64,000 bases of DNA, taken from an uncultured Marvinbryantia sp. GTDB lineage: Bacteria; Bacillota; Clostridia; Lachnospirales; Lachnospiraceae. The stretch is taken from contig NZ_CAJKOX010000016.1 of assembly GCF_905201705.1 (NCBI RefSeq), positions 1-64,000 of the forward strand, given 5' to 3'. The notes under the pieces are model-generated. The model worked only from the letters and a program-made list of their open reading frames with translations. It was not told the DNA's origin and searched no databases. Below are positions 26,384 to 35,493 of the stretch, piece by piece. Made by a program: the position numbers and the translations under genes. The number at the start of each line of letters is the position of its first letter. Position 1 is the first letter of the stretch.

Positions 26384-27784
26384 TTGATTAAAGACAATCA
26401 AAAGTATTTTAATCGACTGCATGTTCTGATAGATGCCCTGATTGTGATCGGCAGTTATCTGCTGGCATGGTTCCTTCAGATAAAGATACTGACTGCGCCG
26501 GGTACCGGTGTGTATTCCGACGAAGTCTATATGTTGGTTTTGCTTCCGCTGGTTCCGGGAATGCTGCTTTTGTACTCCGCATTCAACCTGTATACACCCA
26601 AGAGAGTGCAGGGGAGACGGCTGGAATACGGCAATGTCATAAAAGCCAATCTGCTCGGGCTTCTGATTTTCCTGGCGATGACGATGGCTGTCAAGAAAAT
26701 CGACTTCTCGCGCGGCGTTGTATTCACGTTTTTTGCGCTGAATGTCACGGCGGATATCATAGCGCGCGTGATCATACGCGGTCTGCTGCGGGATATGCGC
26801 AGAAGAGGCATGAATCTGAAGCATATCCTTCTGGTCGGGTACGGACAGGCTGCCAGGGAATACATCGACCGTATTCTGGAAAATCCGCAGTGGGGTTATC
26901 GGGTGCTTGGCATTCTTGACGATAATTCCGAGCGCTCGACCGTTTACCGGGGGATCCGTATTATCGGAAGGACAGAAGAGCTTGTGGAGCTCATGAAGGT
27001 AAATACACTCGATGAAATCGCGATCACACTGGGGCTGAGCGAGTATTACAAGCTGGAGCGTATTGTTGCGCAGTGTGAAAAATCAGGTGTGCATACAAAG
27101 TTTATACCGGATTATGGAAATATTATTCCAACGAAGCCCTATACGGAGGATCTGATGGGGCTTCCGGTTATTAATATCCGTTATGTGCCTCTGTCCAACA
27201 CGTTCAACGCGATCGTAAAGAGGACGGTGGACATTGTCGGATCGCTTGTATGTCTTGTTTTATTTTCACCGGTTATGCTGGTGACGGCTGTTCTGATCAA
27301 GCTGACGTCTCCGGGCCCGCTGATCTTTAAGCAGGAGCGCGTCGGGCTGCATAATCAGCCGTTTATTATGTATAAATTCCGCTCGATGGAAGTGCAGAAG
27401 GCAAATGCGGAGCAAAAAGGATGGACGACGCGCCACGATCCGCGTGTGACCGGGATCGGAAAATTTATCCGAAGAACGAGTATTGACGAGTTTCCGCAGC
27501 TTATCAATGTGCTGAAGGGCGAGATGAGCCTGATCGGACCGCGCCCGGAACGCCCGCAGTTTGTGGAGAAATTCCGCGAGGAAATACCGCGGTATATGAT
27601 CAAGCACCAGGTGCGTCCCGGCATGACCGGATGGGCGCAGGTGAACGGGTACCGCGGAGACACCTCCATCAGAAAGCGTATCGAATATGACTTATATTAC
27701 ATTGAAAACTGGACGCTGGGGCTGGACATCAAGATCCTGTTTCTGACGGTTTTCAAAGGTTTTGTAAATAAAAATGCTTACTAA
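26384..27784 (+). CDS. Undecaprenyl-phosphate sugar-1-phosphate transferase (WcaJ/CpsE type)
   Basis: This 466-residue polyisoprenyl-phosphate hexose-1-phosphate transferase starts chain synthesis by moving a sugar phosphate to undecaprenyl phosphate. It has four N-terminal transmembrane helices, a central NAD-like domain (ILLVGYGQAAREYIDRIL near residue 148), and a C-terminal catalytic domain from about 278 (KRTVDIVGSLVCLVLFSPVML, FKQERVGLHNQPFIMYKFRSM, RRTSIDEFPQLINVLKGEMSLIGPRPERP written as separate motifs). The start is TTG 26384 behind AAGGGGTG. Confidence 0.92.
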   Translation: MIKDNQKYFNRLHVLIDALIVIGSYLLAWFLQIKILTAPGTGVYSDEVYMLVLLPLVPGMLLLYSAFNLYTPKRVQGRRLEYGNVIKANLLGLLIFLAMTMAVKKIDFSRGVVFTFFALNVTADIIARVIIRGLLRDMRRRGMNLKHILLVGYGQAAREYIDRILENPQWGYRVLGILDDNSERSTVYRGIRIIGRTEELVELMKVNTLDEIAITLGLSEYYKLERIVAQCEKSGVHTKFIPDYGNIIPTKPYTEDLMGLPVINIRYVPLSNTFNAIVKRTVDIVGSLVCLVLFSPVMLVTAVLIKLTSPGPLIFKQERVGLHNQPFIMYKFRSMEVQKANAEQKGWTTRHDPRVTGIGKFIRRTSIDEFPQLINVLKGEMSLIGPRPERPQFVEKFREEIPRYMIKHQVRPGMTGWAQVNGYRGDTSIRKRIEYDLYYIENWTLGLDIKILFLTVFKGFVNKNAY

Positions 27785-27823
27785 ATTTTCCAGGAAAGGG
27801 TAAAGGGAGAAAAGGGGATTAAT

Positions 27824-29320
27824 ATGGCAAGAGACAAAGAGAAAAGAGAGAAGAGGCGCACAAAAGGCGGCAGCAGCCAGCAACAGCAGCAGTATTATCA
27901 GCAGGATCCATATGGTCAGCAGCAGTATTATCAGCAGAATCCGAATGGCCAGCAGTATTATCAGCAGGATCCGAACGGCCAGCAGCAGTATTACCAGCAG
28001 GATCCGAATGGCCAGCAGCAGTATTACCAGCAGGATCCGTATGGTCAGCAGCAGTATTATCAGCAGGATCCAAATGGCCAGCAGCAGTATTACCAGCAGG
28101 ATCCAAATGGCCAGCAGCAGTATTACCAGCAGGATCCGTATGGTCAGCAGCAGTATTATCAGCAGGATCCGTACGGTCAGCAGCAATACTACCAGCAAAA
28201 CAGGTACGGCCAGCCGGGAATGGATCCGCGTCAGAACTATGATCAGGGAGAAAAAGAGGCGGCTGCTGCAAAGAAGAAAAAGAAGCGCAGAAAAAGAAAG
28301 GTCATTCTCTTTGTGGTTGAGGTGCTTCTGCTAGTCGTACTGGCGGCAGCGCTTTATGTGGGCGCAAAGGTGTCGAAAATCTCCAAAATGCAGGCGCAGA
28401 CGCCGGTCAACAACGAAAAACAGAGCGAGATGGTGCAGCAGATCCAGGCGCAGCTCGACGACGAGGTGGAGGAGCGTCTGAAGGGCTACTGGAACATTGC
28501 TCTGTACGGAACGGACAACCGTGACAAAAACACCAACGGACAAAGCGACGCGATCATGGTTGCCAGCATCAATCTGGACACCAATGACGTGAAGCTGGTG
28601 TCAGTATACCGCGATACGTACCTTGACGATACGACCGGAAGCTACGGCAAGGCAACGGATATTTATGCGGCGGGCGGTCCGGCACGTTCCATCAACATGC
28701 TGAACAAAAACCTTGACCTGGATATCACCGATTATGTTACCGTAAATATGAACGTTCTCGCCGATGTGGTAGACGCGATCGGCGGCATTGATATTGAGAT
28801 CACAGAGGATGAGGCGACCTGGATCGACAATTACCAGGATGAGACCTCGACCATCACGAACCGCGAGATCATCCCGATCAGCGGAAGCTCGGGCATGGTA
28901 CACTTAAATGGTCTGCAGGCGACGGCGTACTGCCGTATCCGTGCGATCGGTAACGACTATGAGCGTACCGAGCGGCAGAGAAAGGTGCTTTCTCTGATCC
29001 TGGACAGCGTAAAGAGCAACCCGACGGTTCTGATCGGTCTGGTCGACGATCTGATCGACGCAGTGGATACCAATCTCACGATGGCGGAAATTATGAACTT
29101 TGCAACGAATATCGCAAGCTACAATCTTGTTGAGACAAAGGGCTTCCCGTTTGAGCAGACGTCGATGGAGATCAATTACAGCATTGTAGTGCCGATTAAT
29201 CTGGCTCAGAATGTATCGGAGCTGCATGAGTATCTCTTTGGTGTGCAGGGCTATACGCCGTCCTCAACCGTGCAGGAGATCAGTGATTATATTGCAAATT
29301 ATACTGGTGTTTATGAATGA
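27824..29320 (+). CDS. LCP-family cell-wall polymer ligase with Q/Y-rich cytoplasmic tail
   Basis: LytR-CpsA-Psr proteins transfer lipid-linked glycopolymers to peptidoglycan. Here a cytoplasmic N-terminal tail of about 150 residues holds nine units of DPYGQQQYYQQ type, then a lysine/arginine-rich stop, one transmembrane helix at about 160-181, and the LCP domain from about 222 (NIALYGTDNRDKNTNGQSDAIM, VSVYRDTYL, GGPARSINMLN, DAIGGIDIEI, ATAYCRIRAIGNDYERTERQR). Domain arginines and aspartates of the family are present. A Gln/Tyr/Asn-rich tail of this size is unusual for the family. It overlaps the following GT gene by four bases (ATGA). Confidence 0.92.
   Translation: MARDKEKREKRRTKGGSSQQQQQYYQQDPYGQQQYYQQNPNGQQYYQQDPNGQQQYYQQDPNGQQQYYQQDPYGQQQYYQQDPNGQQQYYQQDPNGQQQYYQQDPYGQQQYYQQDPYGQQQYYQQNRYGQPGMDPRQNYDQGEKEAAAAKKKKKRRKRKVILFVVEVLLLVVLAAALYVGAKVSKISKMQAQTPVNNEKQSEMVQQIQAQLDDEVEERLKGYWNIALYGTDNRDKNTNGQSDAIMVASINLDTNDVKLVSVYRDTYLDDTTGSYGKATDIYAAGGPARSINMLNKNLDLDITDYVTVNMNVLADVVDAIGGIDIEITEDEATWIDNYQDETSTITNREIIPISGSSGMVHLNGLQATAYCRIRAIGNDYERTERQRKVLSLILDSVKSNPTVLIGLVDDLIDAVDTNLTMAEIMNFATNIASYNLVETKGFPFEQTSMEINYSIVVPINLAQNVSELHEYLFGVQGYTPSSTVQEISDYIANYTGVYE
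27905..28198 (+). repeat. 33-bp coding repeats encoding DPYGQQQYYQQ units
   Basis: Nine tandem units (eight of 33 bp and one of 30 bp) encode D/N-P-N/Y-G-QQQ-YYQQ. The copies are almost identical in DNA, many with a GGATCC, so the tract is prone to copy-number change by slippage. Confidence 0.95.
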
Positions 29321-30285
29321 AAAACAAAACAGTAGATGTTATCATACCGGCTTACCGGCCGGACGAACGGTTTAACAGTTTAATAGAGAAGCTGTCGCAG
29401 CAGACGCTTCTTCCGCAGCGGATCCTGGTGATGAACACCGAGAGATCCCTGTGGGAGCAGGCGCCTGTTTGCCGGGCGGCTTTTGAGGCGGGGCACACAG
29501 CCGGCGGCGTGCCGCTCACTCTTGTCCACTTACCGCAGGCGGAATTTGACCACGGTGGGACAAGAGACAGGGCGGCGGCGATGTCGCAGGCGGATGTCCT
29601 GCTTTTTATGACGCAGGACGCGGTGCCGGCAGACGAATATCTGATCGAGCGGCTGACCGCGCAGCTTGGAGAAAACGCCGGCGGCGAGGTGGCGGCGGCT
29701 TATGCAAGACAGCTTCCGGCAAAGGACTGCAGTCTCCTGGAGCGCTACACAAGAAGCTTTAATTATGGGGAAAAAAGCCGGGTGAAATCCATAGGCGATC
29801 TGCCGGAGCTGGGAATTAAGACGTACTTCTGTTCCAATGTGTGCGCCGCCTATGTGCGCAGCGTCTATGAGAAGCTGGGCGGCTTTGAAAAACAGACGAT
29901 CTTCAACGAAGATATGATCTTTGCGGCGAAGCTGATAAAGGCGGGCTACAGGATCGCTTACGCGGCAGACGCGCAGGTGGTACATTCGCACAATTACAGC
30001 GGCAAAGAGCAGTTTAAGCGCAACTTTGATCTCGCAGTCTCTCAGGCGGAGCACCCGGAGATTTTTGCGGAGGTTCCGTCGGAAAAAGAGGGCATCCGGC
30101 TTGTAAAGAGCACAGCGGCGTTTCTTTGCAGACGCGGGCGGATCGACCTTCTGCCAAAGCTTGTCTGGCAGAGCGGCTGCAAGTATCTTGGCTACTTTTT
30201 TGGCAGGCGTTACCGCGTGCTGCCGAAACGCGTCGTGCTCGCCTGCTCTATGAACAGAAAATATTGGAAAAACAAAGTTTTTTAA
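29317..30285 (+). CDS. GT2 glycosyltransferase, rhamnosyltransferase-like
   Basis: The 322-residue enzyme starts VDVIIPAYRPDERFNSLIEKL and has FMTQDAVPADEYL near residue 103 and FNEDMIFAAKLIKAGYRIAY near 198. The FDHGGTRDRAAAMS segment near 76 is characteristic of rhamnosyltransferases of the RgpB/RfbF type. Its ATG overlaps the LCP stop, so expression is coupled to the ligase. It is the last gene of the polysaccharide cluster. Confidence 0.87.
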   Translation: MKNKTVDVIIPAYRPDERFNSLIEKLSQQTLLPQRILVMNTERSLWEQAPVCRAAFEAGHTAGGVPLTLVHLPQAEFDHGGTRDRAAAMSQADVLLFMTQDAVPADEYLIERLTAQLGENAGGEVAAAYARQLPAKDCSLLERYTRSFNYGEKSRVKSIGDLPELGIKTYFCSNVCAAYVRSVYEKLGGFEKQTIFNEDMIFAAKLIKAGYRIAYAADAQVVHSHNYSGKEQFKRNFDLAVSQAEHPEIFAEVPSEKEGIRLVKSTAAFLCRRGRIDLLPKLVWQSGCKYLGYFFGRRYRVLPKRVVLACSMNRKYWKNKVF

Positions 30286-30398
30286 AACTGTTGTCACAAA
30301 TTGAACACAAATGACTGATATCATGGACTCATCAAAAAAGAAAAGGTAACTACGAGGAAATCAAATAGTTACGAAGATAGATATGGGAGGTCTTAAAT

Positions 30399-31799
30399 AT
30401 GAGCATGAAGAAACGAATTGGTACCTGTGCAGCTGCGCTGGCAGCGGTTGGAGCGCTCGGGGCAACGGTATATGGAATTGGAAACATGGACAGCAGTCAG
30501 ACGGAGAACCGCATCACATTGGATTCACCGGCGGACTTAAAAGAAGAGACAACGCTGGATACGGCGACGGCAGAGGCGGCGGAGATCGATGAGATCCCGA
30601 CGCAGGACAGCTCGGATAGCTCCTACGGATTGCCGAACGTGCAGAAAGTGGCGGAGACAGCGATGCCGGCGATCGTGGCGATCACAAACCAGGGCATCGA
30701 GGAGGTCAACTTCTTCGGCAGGAGCTATCAGCAGGAGACCACCAGCGGCGGCTCCGGCATCATCGTCGGAAAGAATGACGACGAGCTTCTGATCGCAACA
30801 AACAATCACGTGGTGGAGGATTCCGAGGAGCTGACGGTCTGCTTCAGTGTAGACGTCGAGGATGATGAGGACGGCGAGAAGACATTGGCGCCGGCTCTGG
30901 TAAAGGGCACCGATTCATCCATGGATCTGGCGGTGATCGCCGTTAAGCTGGAGGACATCGACGACGAGGTAGCCGATAAGATCGGCATTATCCAGCTCGG
31001 CGATTCCGACGAGGTGCAGGTCGGCGAGTGGGCGGTTGCCATCGGCAACGCGCTTGGATATGGTCAGTCCGTCACGGCAGGCATCATCAGCGCACTTGAC
31101 CGCGAGGTGAGTGTTTCCACCAGCAGTGGAACTGTTACAAACAATATGATACAGACCGATGCGGCGATCAACTTCGGAAACAGCGGCGGCGCGCTCCTGG
31201 ATATGGAAGGACGTCTGATCGGTATCAACTCCGCAAAAGCGGCGGTCGACGGCGTGGAGGGCATGGGCTACGCTATCCCGATCAACACCGCAAAGCCGAT
31301 CATCGAGGATCTGATGAACCAGACTACCAGAACCAAGGCAGATGAGGATAAGGCCGGAGCACTCGGTATTACAGTGGCGGCGGATGTCGATGATGACGTG
31401 AAGGAATTCTATCATGTACCGTCCGGAGCAATGGTTGCTGAGCTGACAGACAACAGCGCTGCCAAGGAAGCTGGCATTGAGGTGGGCGATATCATCACGA
31501 AGCTTGACGAGGTGAAGATATCCAGCAGAAGCGACCTGCTGAACCGTATGAAATATTACGAAGCCGGCGAGACTGTTACTGTCACCGTGCAGAGATTTGA
31601 GGACAATGGTTATCAGGAAAAACAGTTTGAGGTGAAGCTCGGCAAGAAGTCCGATCTGGAGTCGACAACCAGCGACAGCAGCAAATCCGGCAGCGACAGC
31701 CAGGACGACAGCTCGGATGATGATCTTTACTATTACGATTACAATAACGGCGATGACGGCTATGGAATGCAGGACTTTTTCAGAGGCTTTGGATTCTAA
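30399..31799 (+). CDS. HtrA/DegP-like serine protease with PDZ domain
   Basis: The 466-residue membrane-anchored protease performs envelope quality control. It has an N-terminal hydrophobic anchor (residues 5-27), a trypsin-like domain with His in TNNHVVED near 137, Asp in SSMDLAVIAV near 176, and Ser in NFGNSGGALL near 261, and a PDZ domain from about 320 (AKEAGIEVGDIITKLDEVKI). The tail is rich in Ser/Asp and ends in Tyr/Gly/Phe. ATG 30399 follows GGGAGG. A terminator closes the gene. Confidence 0.93.
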   Translation: MSMKKRIGTCAAALAAVGALGATVYGIGNMDSSQTENRITLDSPADLKEETTLDTATAEAAEIDEIPTQDSSDSSYGLPNVQKVAETAMPAIVAITNQGIEEVNFFGRSYQQETTSGGSGIIVGKNDDELLIATNNHVVEDSEELTVCFSVDVEDDEDGEKTLAPALVKGTDSSMDLAVIAVKLEDIDDEVADKIGIIQLGDSDEVQVGEWAVAIGNALGYGQSVTAGIISALDREVSVSTSSGTVTNNMIQTDAAINFGNSGGALLDMEGRLIGINSAKAAVDGVEGMGYAIPINTAKPIIEDLMNQTTRTKADEDKAGALGITVAADVDDDVKEFYHVPSGAMVAELTDNSAAKEAGIEVGDIITKLDEVKISSRSDLLNRMKYYEAGETVTVTVQRFEDNGYQEKQFEVKLGKKSDLESTTSDSSKSGSDSQDDSSDDDLYYYDYNNGDDGYGMQDFFRGFGF

Positions 31800-31813
31800 A
31801 TGGCATCGTGATA

Positions 31814-31843
31814 CCCGGAGCGCGCAGGTGCTCCGGGCTTTTT
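31814..31843 (+). terminator. Intrinsic terminator after htrA-like gene
   Basis: An 8-bp stem CCCGGAGC/GCTCCGGG (31814-31821 and 31830-31837) is followed by CTTTTTA. Confidence 0.9.
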
Positions 31844-31878
31844 ATGTTTTTCATTAAGAAACTTTATAAAAACTTTTC

Positions 31879-31907
31879 TTGTGAAAAAACGATTCGTGTG
31901 TTATGAT
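31879..31907 (+). promoter_or_regulatory. Promoter of the clpX-like/sigma operon
   Basis: TTGTGA (31879-31884) and TATGAT (31902-31907) have a 17-bp spacer. A leader of about 107 bases precedes the GTG start of the ClpX-like gene. Confidence 0.65.
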
Positions 31908-32020
31908 TGCTTATGATGGGCTAGTTGTGCAGATTTTCTGCTGCGCAGGGGGCTTCCCCGCTGCAAAGGGATAAAATGCCCTGCAGAAATATGTACGCAA
32001 AAGAAGAAGGAGAGGATTTT

Positions 32021-33421
32021 GTGTCAGAAGAAAAAGATTCTTTACCCGAAGAAGTAAAAGAAGATGTAAAAAAAGACGACGAATATGAAAAAATCTGTTA
32101 CATCTGCCACAGACCGGAGAGCAAGACGGGGAAAATGCTGGAGCTTATGAACCTTACGATCTGTCCGGACTGTCTGCAGAAGTCGTTCAGCAGCATGAGC
32201 CGCATGGACCCAGGCAGCTATAAGGAGCTGATGGAGCTGTCCAAACGGTTTCCGAATATGCAGATGATCAACCTGTCGGATATACCGGAGGACATTCCAA
32301 AGCGCCAGAAGGTGAAAAAGAAAAAGGCGCAGCCGCAGAAGGAGTTTGACATCAGATCGATCCCGGCGCCGCATAAGATCAAGGCGAGCCTGGACGAGTA
32401 TGTCATCGGGCAGGAGTATGCGAAAAAGGTGATCTCTGTCGGCGTGTATAACCATTACAAGCGCGTTGCCACCGGCACGATGGATGAGATCGAGATTGAG
32501 AAATCCAACATGCTGATGATCGGACCGACCGGATGTGGAAAGACCTATCTGGTAAAGACGCTGGCAAAGCTCCTGGACGTGCCGCTTGCGATCGCGGACG
32601 CCACGTCGCTGACAGAGGCCGGCTATATCGGAGACGACATTGAGAGCGTGGTGTCCAAGCTTCTCGCCGCTGCGGGAAACGATGTGGAGAAGGCAGAGCG
32701 CGGTATTATTTTTATAGATGAGATCGACAAGATCGCAAAGAAGAAAAATGCGACGCAGAGAGATGTGAGCGGAGAATCCGTCCAGCAGGGAATGTTGAAA
32801 TTACTGGAGGGCAGTGAGGTGGAGGTCCCGGTCGGGGCAAACAGCAAGAATGCCATGGTTCCACTGGAGACGGTAAACACGCGCAATATTCTGTTTATCT
32901 GCGGCGGCGCATTTCCGGGGCTGGAGGATATCATTAAGGAGCGCCTGAACAAGCAGGCGTCTATCGGCTTCCAGGCGGACCTGCGCGATAAATACGACAA
33001 CGATCCGCACATTTTGGAAAAGGTGACCAATGAGGACATTCGCAAATTTGGAATGATCCCGGAGTTTATCGGACGTCTGCCGATCGTATTTACCATGCAG
33101 GGACTGACGAAGGAGATGATGGTACAGATTTTAAAGGAGCCGAAAAATGCTATTTTAAAGCAGTACCAGAAGCTGCTTGCGCTGGATGAGGTACAGCTGG
33201 AGTTTGAGGAAGAAGCGCTGGAGGCGATTGCCGAGCGTGCGCTTGAGAAAAAGACGGGTGCGAGGGCACTCCGGGCGATTATTGAGGAAATTATGCTCGA
33301 TATTATGTATGAAATTCCCAAAGATGACAATATTGGTAAGGTAACGATCACCAGGGCATACATCGAGCACACCGGAGGTCCGCAGATTACCCTGAGAGGA
33401 GATTTAGTAGTTTATGGATGA
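32021..33421 (+). CDS. clpX: ClpX-like AAA+ unfoldase
   Basis: ClpX unfolds tagged proteins and feeds them to ClpP. The 466-residue protein has a four-cysteine zinc-binding domain (CYICHRPE...CPDC, residues 27-52 roughly), Walker A GPTGCGKT near 168, pore loop AGYIGDD near 205, Walker B IIFIDEIDK near 229, the ClpP-docking tripeptide in ASIGFQADL near 320, and sensor-2 KKTGARALRAI. The insert between the two zinc cysteine pairs (ESKTGKMLELMNLTI) differs from the usual ClpX form. I use GTG 32021 behind AAGGAGAGGA. It overlaps the sigma factor gene by 8 bases; clpX more commonly neighbours clpP. Confidence 0.88.
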   Translation: MSEEKDSLPEEVKEDVKKDDEYEKICYICHRPESKTGKMLELMNLTICPDCLQKSFSSMSRMDPGSYKELMELSKRFPNMQMINLSDIPEDIPKRQKVKKKKAQPQKEFDIRSIPAPHKIKASLDEYVIGQEYAKKVISVGVYNHYKRVATGTMDEIEIEKSNMLMIGPTGCGKTYLVKTLAKLLDVPLAIADATSLTEAGYIGDDIESVVSKLLAAAGNDVEKAERGIIFIDEIDKIAKKKNATQRDVSGESVQQGMLKLLEGSEVEVPVGANSKNAMVPLETVNTRNILFICGGAFPGLEDIIKERLNKQASIGFQADLRDKYDNDPHILEKVTNEDIRKFGMIPEFIGRLPIVFTMQGLTKEMMVQILKEPKNAILKQYQKLLALDEVQLEFEEEALEAIAERALEKKTGARALRAIIEEIMLDIMYEIPKDDNIGKVTITRAYIEHTGGPQITLRGDLVVYG

Positions 33422-34538
33422 AACGCGTGAACAGTTTTTAAAAATACTGGAAGGTTTGGTAGCAGAGGCAAAGACAAAAAAGAATATGCTTACCTACAAG
33501 GAGGTAAACGACGCTTTCGGAACGATGCAGATTTCGGAAGAGAAGATGGACTTTGTTTTTGAGTATCTGGAAAAGCATAATATCGACCTTGTCCATGAGG
33601 AAAATGCGGACGATACAACGGAGCTTCTGCTGGATAATGATGACGATCTCCTGCTCTCGGATGAGGAAGAGGTGGAGATCATAGACGATGCGGACGTTCT
33701 GGAGGGTGTCAGCACAGAGGACCCGGTGCGCATGTATCTGAAGGAAATCGGTAATGTGCCGCTTCTTACCACCGAGGAAGAAATCGAGCTTGCGAAGAGA
33801 GTGGAGGAGGGTGACGAGGAGGCGAAGAAGCGTCTGATCGAGGCGAATCTCCGTCTGGTTGTCAGCATTGCCAAGAAATACGTCGGCCGCGGGATGCCGT
33901 TCCTGGATCTGATCCAGGAGGGCAACATGGGACTTATGAAAGCGGTGGACAAGTTCGACTACGCAAAGGGCTTTAAATTCAGCACGTACGCAACCTGGTG
34001 GATCCGCCAGGCGATCACGAGGGGCATTGCGGATACCGGCAGGACTATTCGTGTGCCGGTGCATATGGTGGAGACGATCAACAAAACACTGCGCATGACG
34101 CGCACCCTTCTGCAGGAGCTGGGGCGCGAACCGACCCCGGAGGAGGTGGCGGATCGACTGAATGTTCCGGTTTCGCGTGTGCGCGAGGTGCTGAAGATTT
34201 CCAGAGATCCGGTATCTCTTGATACACCGATCGGAGAGGAGGACGACAGCCATCTCGGGGACTTTATTGAGGATGATTCTGCACTTTCTCCGTCTGATTC
34301 CGCAGCGTTCTCCATGCTGCGCGAGGAGCTTGGCACCGCGCTGGAGTCGCTCACGGACAGGGAGCGCCAGGTCGTTCAGCTCCGCTTCGGTCTGATCGAC
34401 GGCAGGGCGCGCACCCTGGAGGAAGTCGGAAAAGAATTTAATGTCACCCGTGAGCGTATCCGCCAGATCGAAGCGAAGGCGCTGCGAAAGCTGCGTCATC
34501 CGTCGCGGAGTAAGCGACTGAAGGATTTTCTCATATAA
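33414..34538 (+). CDS. rpoD: RpoD/SigA-like principal sigma factor
   Basis: The 374-residue sigma-70 factor shows region 1.1 at the N-terminus, an acidic linker, region 1.2 (DPVRMYLKEIGNVPLL), region 2 (RLVVSIAKKYVGRGMPFLDLIQEGN, FKFSTYATWWIRQAI), region 3, and region 4 (RERQVVQLRFGLIDG, TLEEVGKEFNVTRERIRQIEAKALRKLR). All features match the housekeeping sigma factor. It starts inside the end of the ClpX-like gene (ATGGATGA overlap), so translation is coupled. The usual upstream dnaG is absent here, which raises the alternative of a second group 1/2 sigma factor. Confidence 0.9.
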   Translation: MDETREQFLKILEGLVAEAKTKKNMLTYKEVNDAFGTMQISEEKMDFVFEYLEKHNIDLVHEENADDTTELLLDNDDDLLLSDEEEVEIIDDADVLEGVSTEDPVRMYLKEIGNVPLLTTEEEIELAKRVEEGDEEAKKRLIEANLRLVVSIAKKYVGRGMPFLDLIQEGNMGLMKAVDKFDYAKGFKFSTYATWWIRQAITRGIADTGRTIRVPVHMVETINKTLRMTRTLLQELGREPTPEEVADRLNVPVSRVREVLKISRDPVSLDTPIGEEDDSHLGDFIEDDSALSPSDSAAFSMLREELGTALESLTDRERQVVQLRFGLIDGRARTLEEVGKEFNVTRERIRQIEAKALRKLRHPSRSKRLKDFLI

Positions 34539-34593
34539 CGTATAATATATCCATCGTTCTCATAAGCTGTAAAAAAGCATTGAGGTTACAGCT

Positions 34594-35385
34594 ATGAAAA
34601 ACGTCGGACGAATTGAGCGTCTGCTCCAGCGTCACCGGGGCGGCGCTCTGATTTTTTTGTGTGCGCTGCTGATGCTGGTCGGCAGTGTGCGCTTCGGGGA
34701 TGCTGTCGTACAAACGAGCAGCCGCGCAGGGGATCGCGAGCTGCCGATCTACAGTGTCGATACGGAGAAAAAGCAGGTGGCGCTTTCCTTTGATGCGGCG
34801 TGGGGAAATGAGGACACTCAGCAGATCCTGGATATTCTTGCAAAGCACAACGTACACGTGACATTTTTCATGACGGGAGGGTGGGTTTCCGATTACCCGG
34901 AGGATGTCAAAAAAATCCAGGCCGCCGGTCACGATCTCGGAAACCACAGCGAAAATCATAAAAACATGAGTCAGCTCTCCAAAGAAGAGTGCATCAGTGA
35001 GCTGATGGAGGTACATAATAAAGTAAAAGAACTGACGGGCGTGGAGATGCATCTGTTTCGTCCGCCCTACGGAGATTACGATAACGAGGTGATCCTGACG
35101 GCGCAGGAGTGCGGCTATTATCCGATCCAGTGGTCGGTCGACAGCCTTGACTGGAAAAATTACGGGATGCAGAGCATTCTTGACACTGTGCTGAAGCATA
35201 AGAACCTGGAACCCGGCGCGATCATCCTCTGTCATAACGGGGCGGAGTATACGGCGCAGGCGCTGGATGCGCTGCTTGCCGGTTTAAAAGAGCAGGGGTA
35301 CGAGGTAGTGCCGATCTCTGAACTGATCTATAAAGAAAACTATCATATGGATCATACAGGAAAACAGATCTCCGACGTATCGTGA
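34594..35385 (+). CDS. Polysaccharide deacetylase (PdaB/NodB family)
   Basis: The 263-residue secreted or membrane-anchored protein has an N-terminal hydrophobic segment (residues 17-40) and a NodB homology domain: SFDAAWGNEDT for motif 1, HSENHKNMSQL for the metal-binding His motif, RPPYGDYDN for motif 3, and ILCHNG for the last motif. The FDAAWG form is that of sporulation-linked PdaB-type proteins. It probably deacetylates N-acetylglucosamine in peptidoglycan or another wall glycan. Confidence 0.88.
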   Translation: MKNVGRIERLLQRHRGGALIFLCALLMLVGSVRFGDAVVQTSSRAGDRELPIYSVDTEKKQVALSFDAAWGNEDTQQILDILAKHNVHVTFFMTGGWVSDYPEDVKKIQAAGHDLGNHSENHKNMSQLSKEECISELMEVHNKVKELTGVEMHLFRPPYGDYDNEVILTAQECGYYPIQWSVDSLDWKNYGMQSILDTVLKHKNLEPGAIILCHNGAEYTAQALDALLAGLKEQGYEVVPISELIYKENYHMDHTGKQISDVS

Positions 35386-35447
35386 GAAATGTTTCTGAGA
35401 TGACGCGCCCTTCGGGCCGGGCGTGCATATGCAGGAGCCAAAAAAAC

Positions 35448-35470
35448 GGCGCCGGAGCAATTCTGGCGCC
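35448..35470. terminator. Bidirectional terminator between convergent genes
   Basis: GGCGCC at 35448-35453 and 35465-35470 form a stem extended inward by G-U, G-C and A-U pairs. The plus strand follows with CTTTTT and the minus strand with GTTTTTTT, so it serves both the deacetylase and the lipoprotein gene. Confidence 0.85.
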
Positions 35471-35493
35471 ACTTTTTATGCAGTGAGCATTTT

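Noticed and set aside
27692..28271. Minus-strand frames with Leu/Ile-rich or Asp/Ala-rich tandem repeats
   Set aside because: They are the complementary reading of the 33-bp repeats in the LCP gene.
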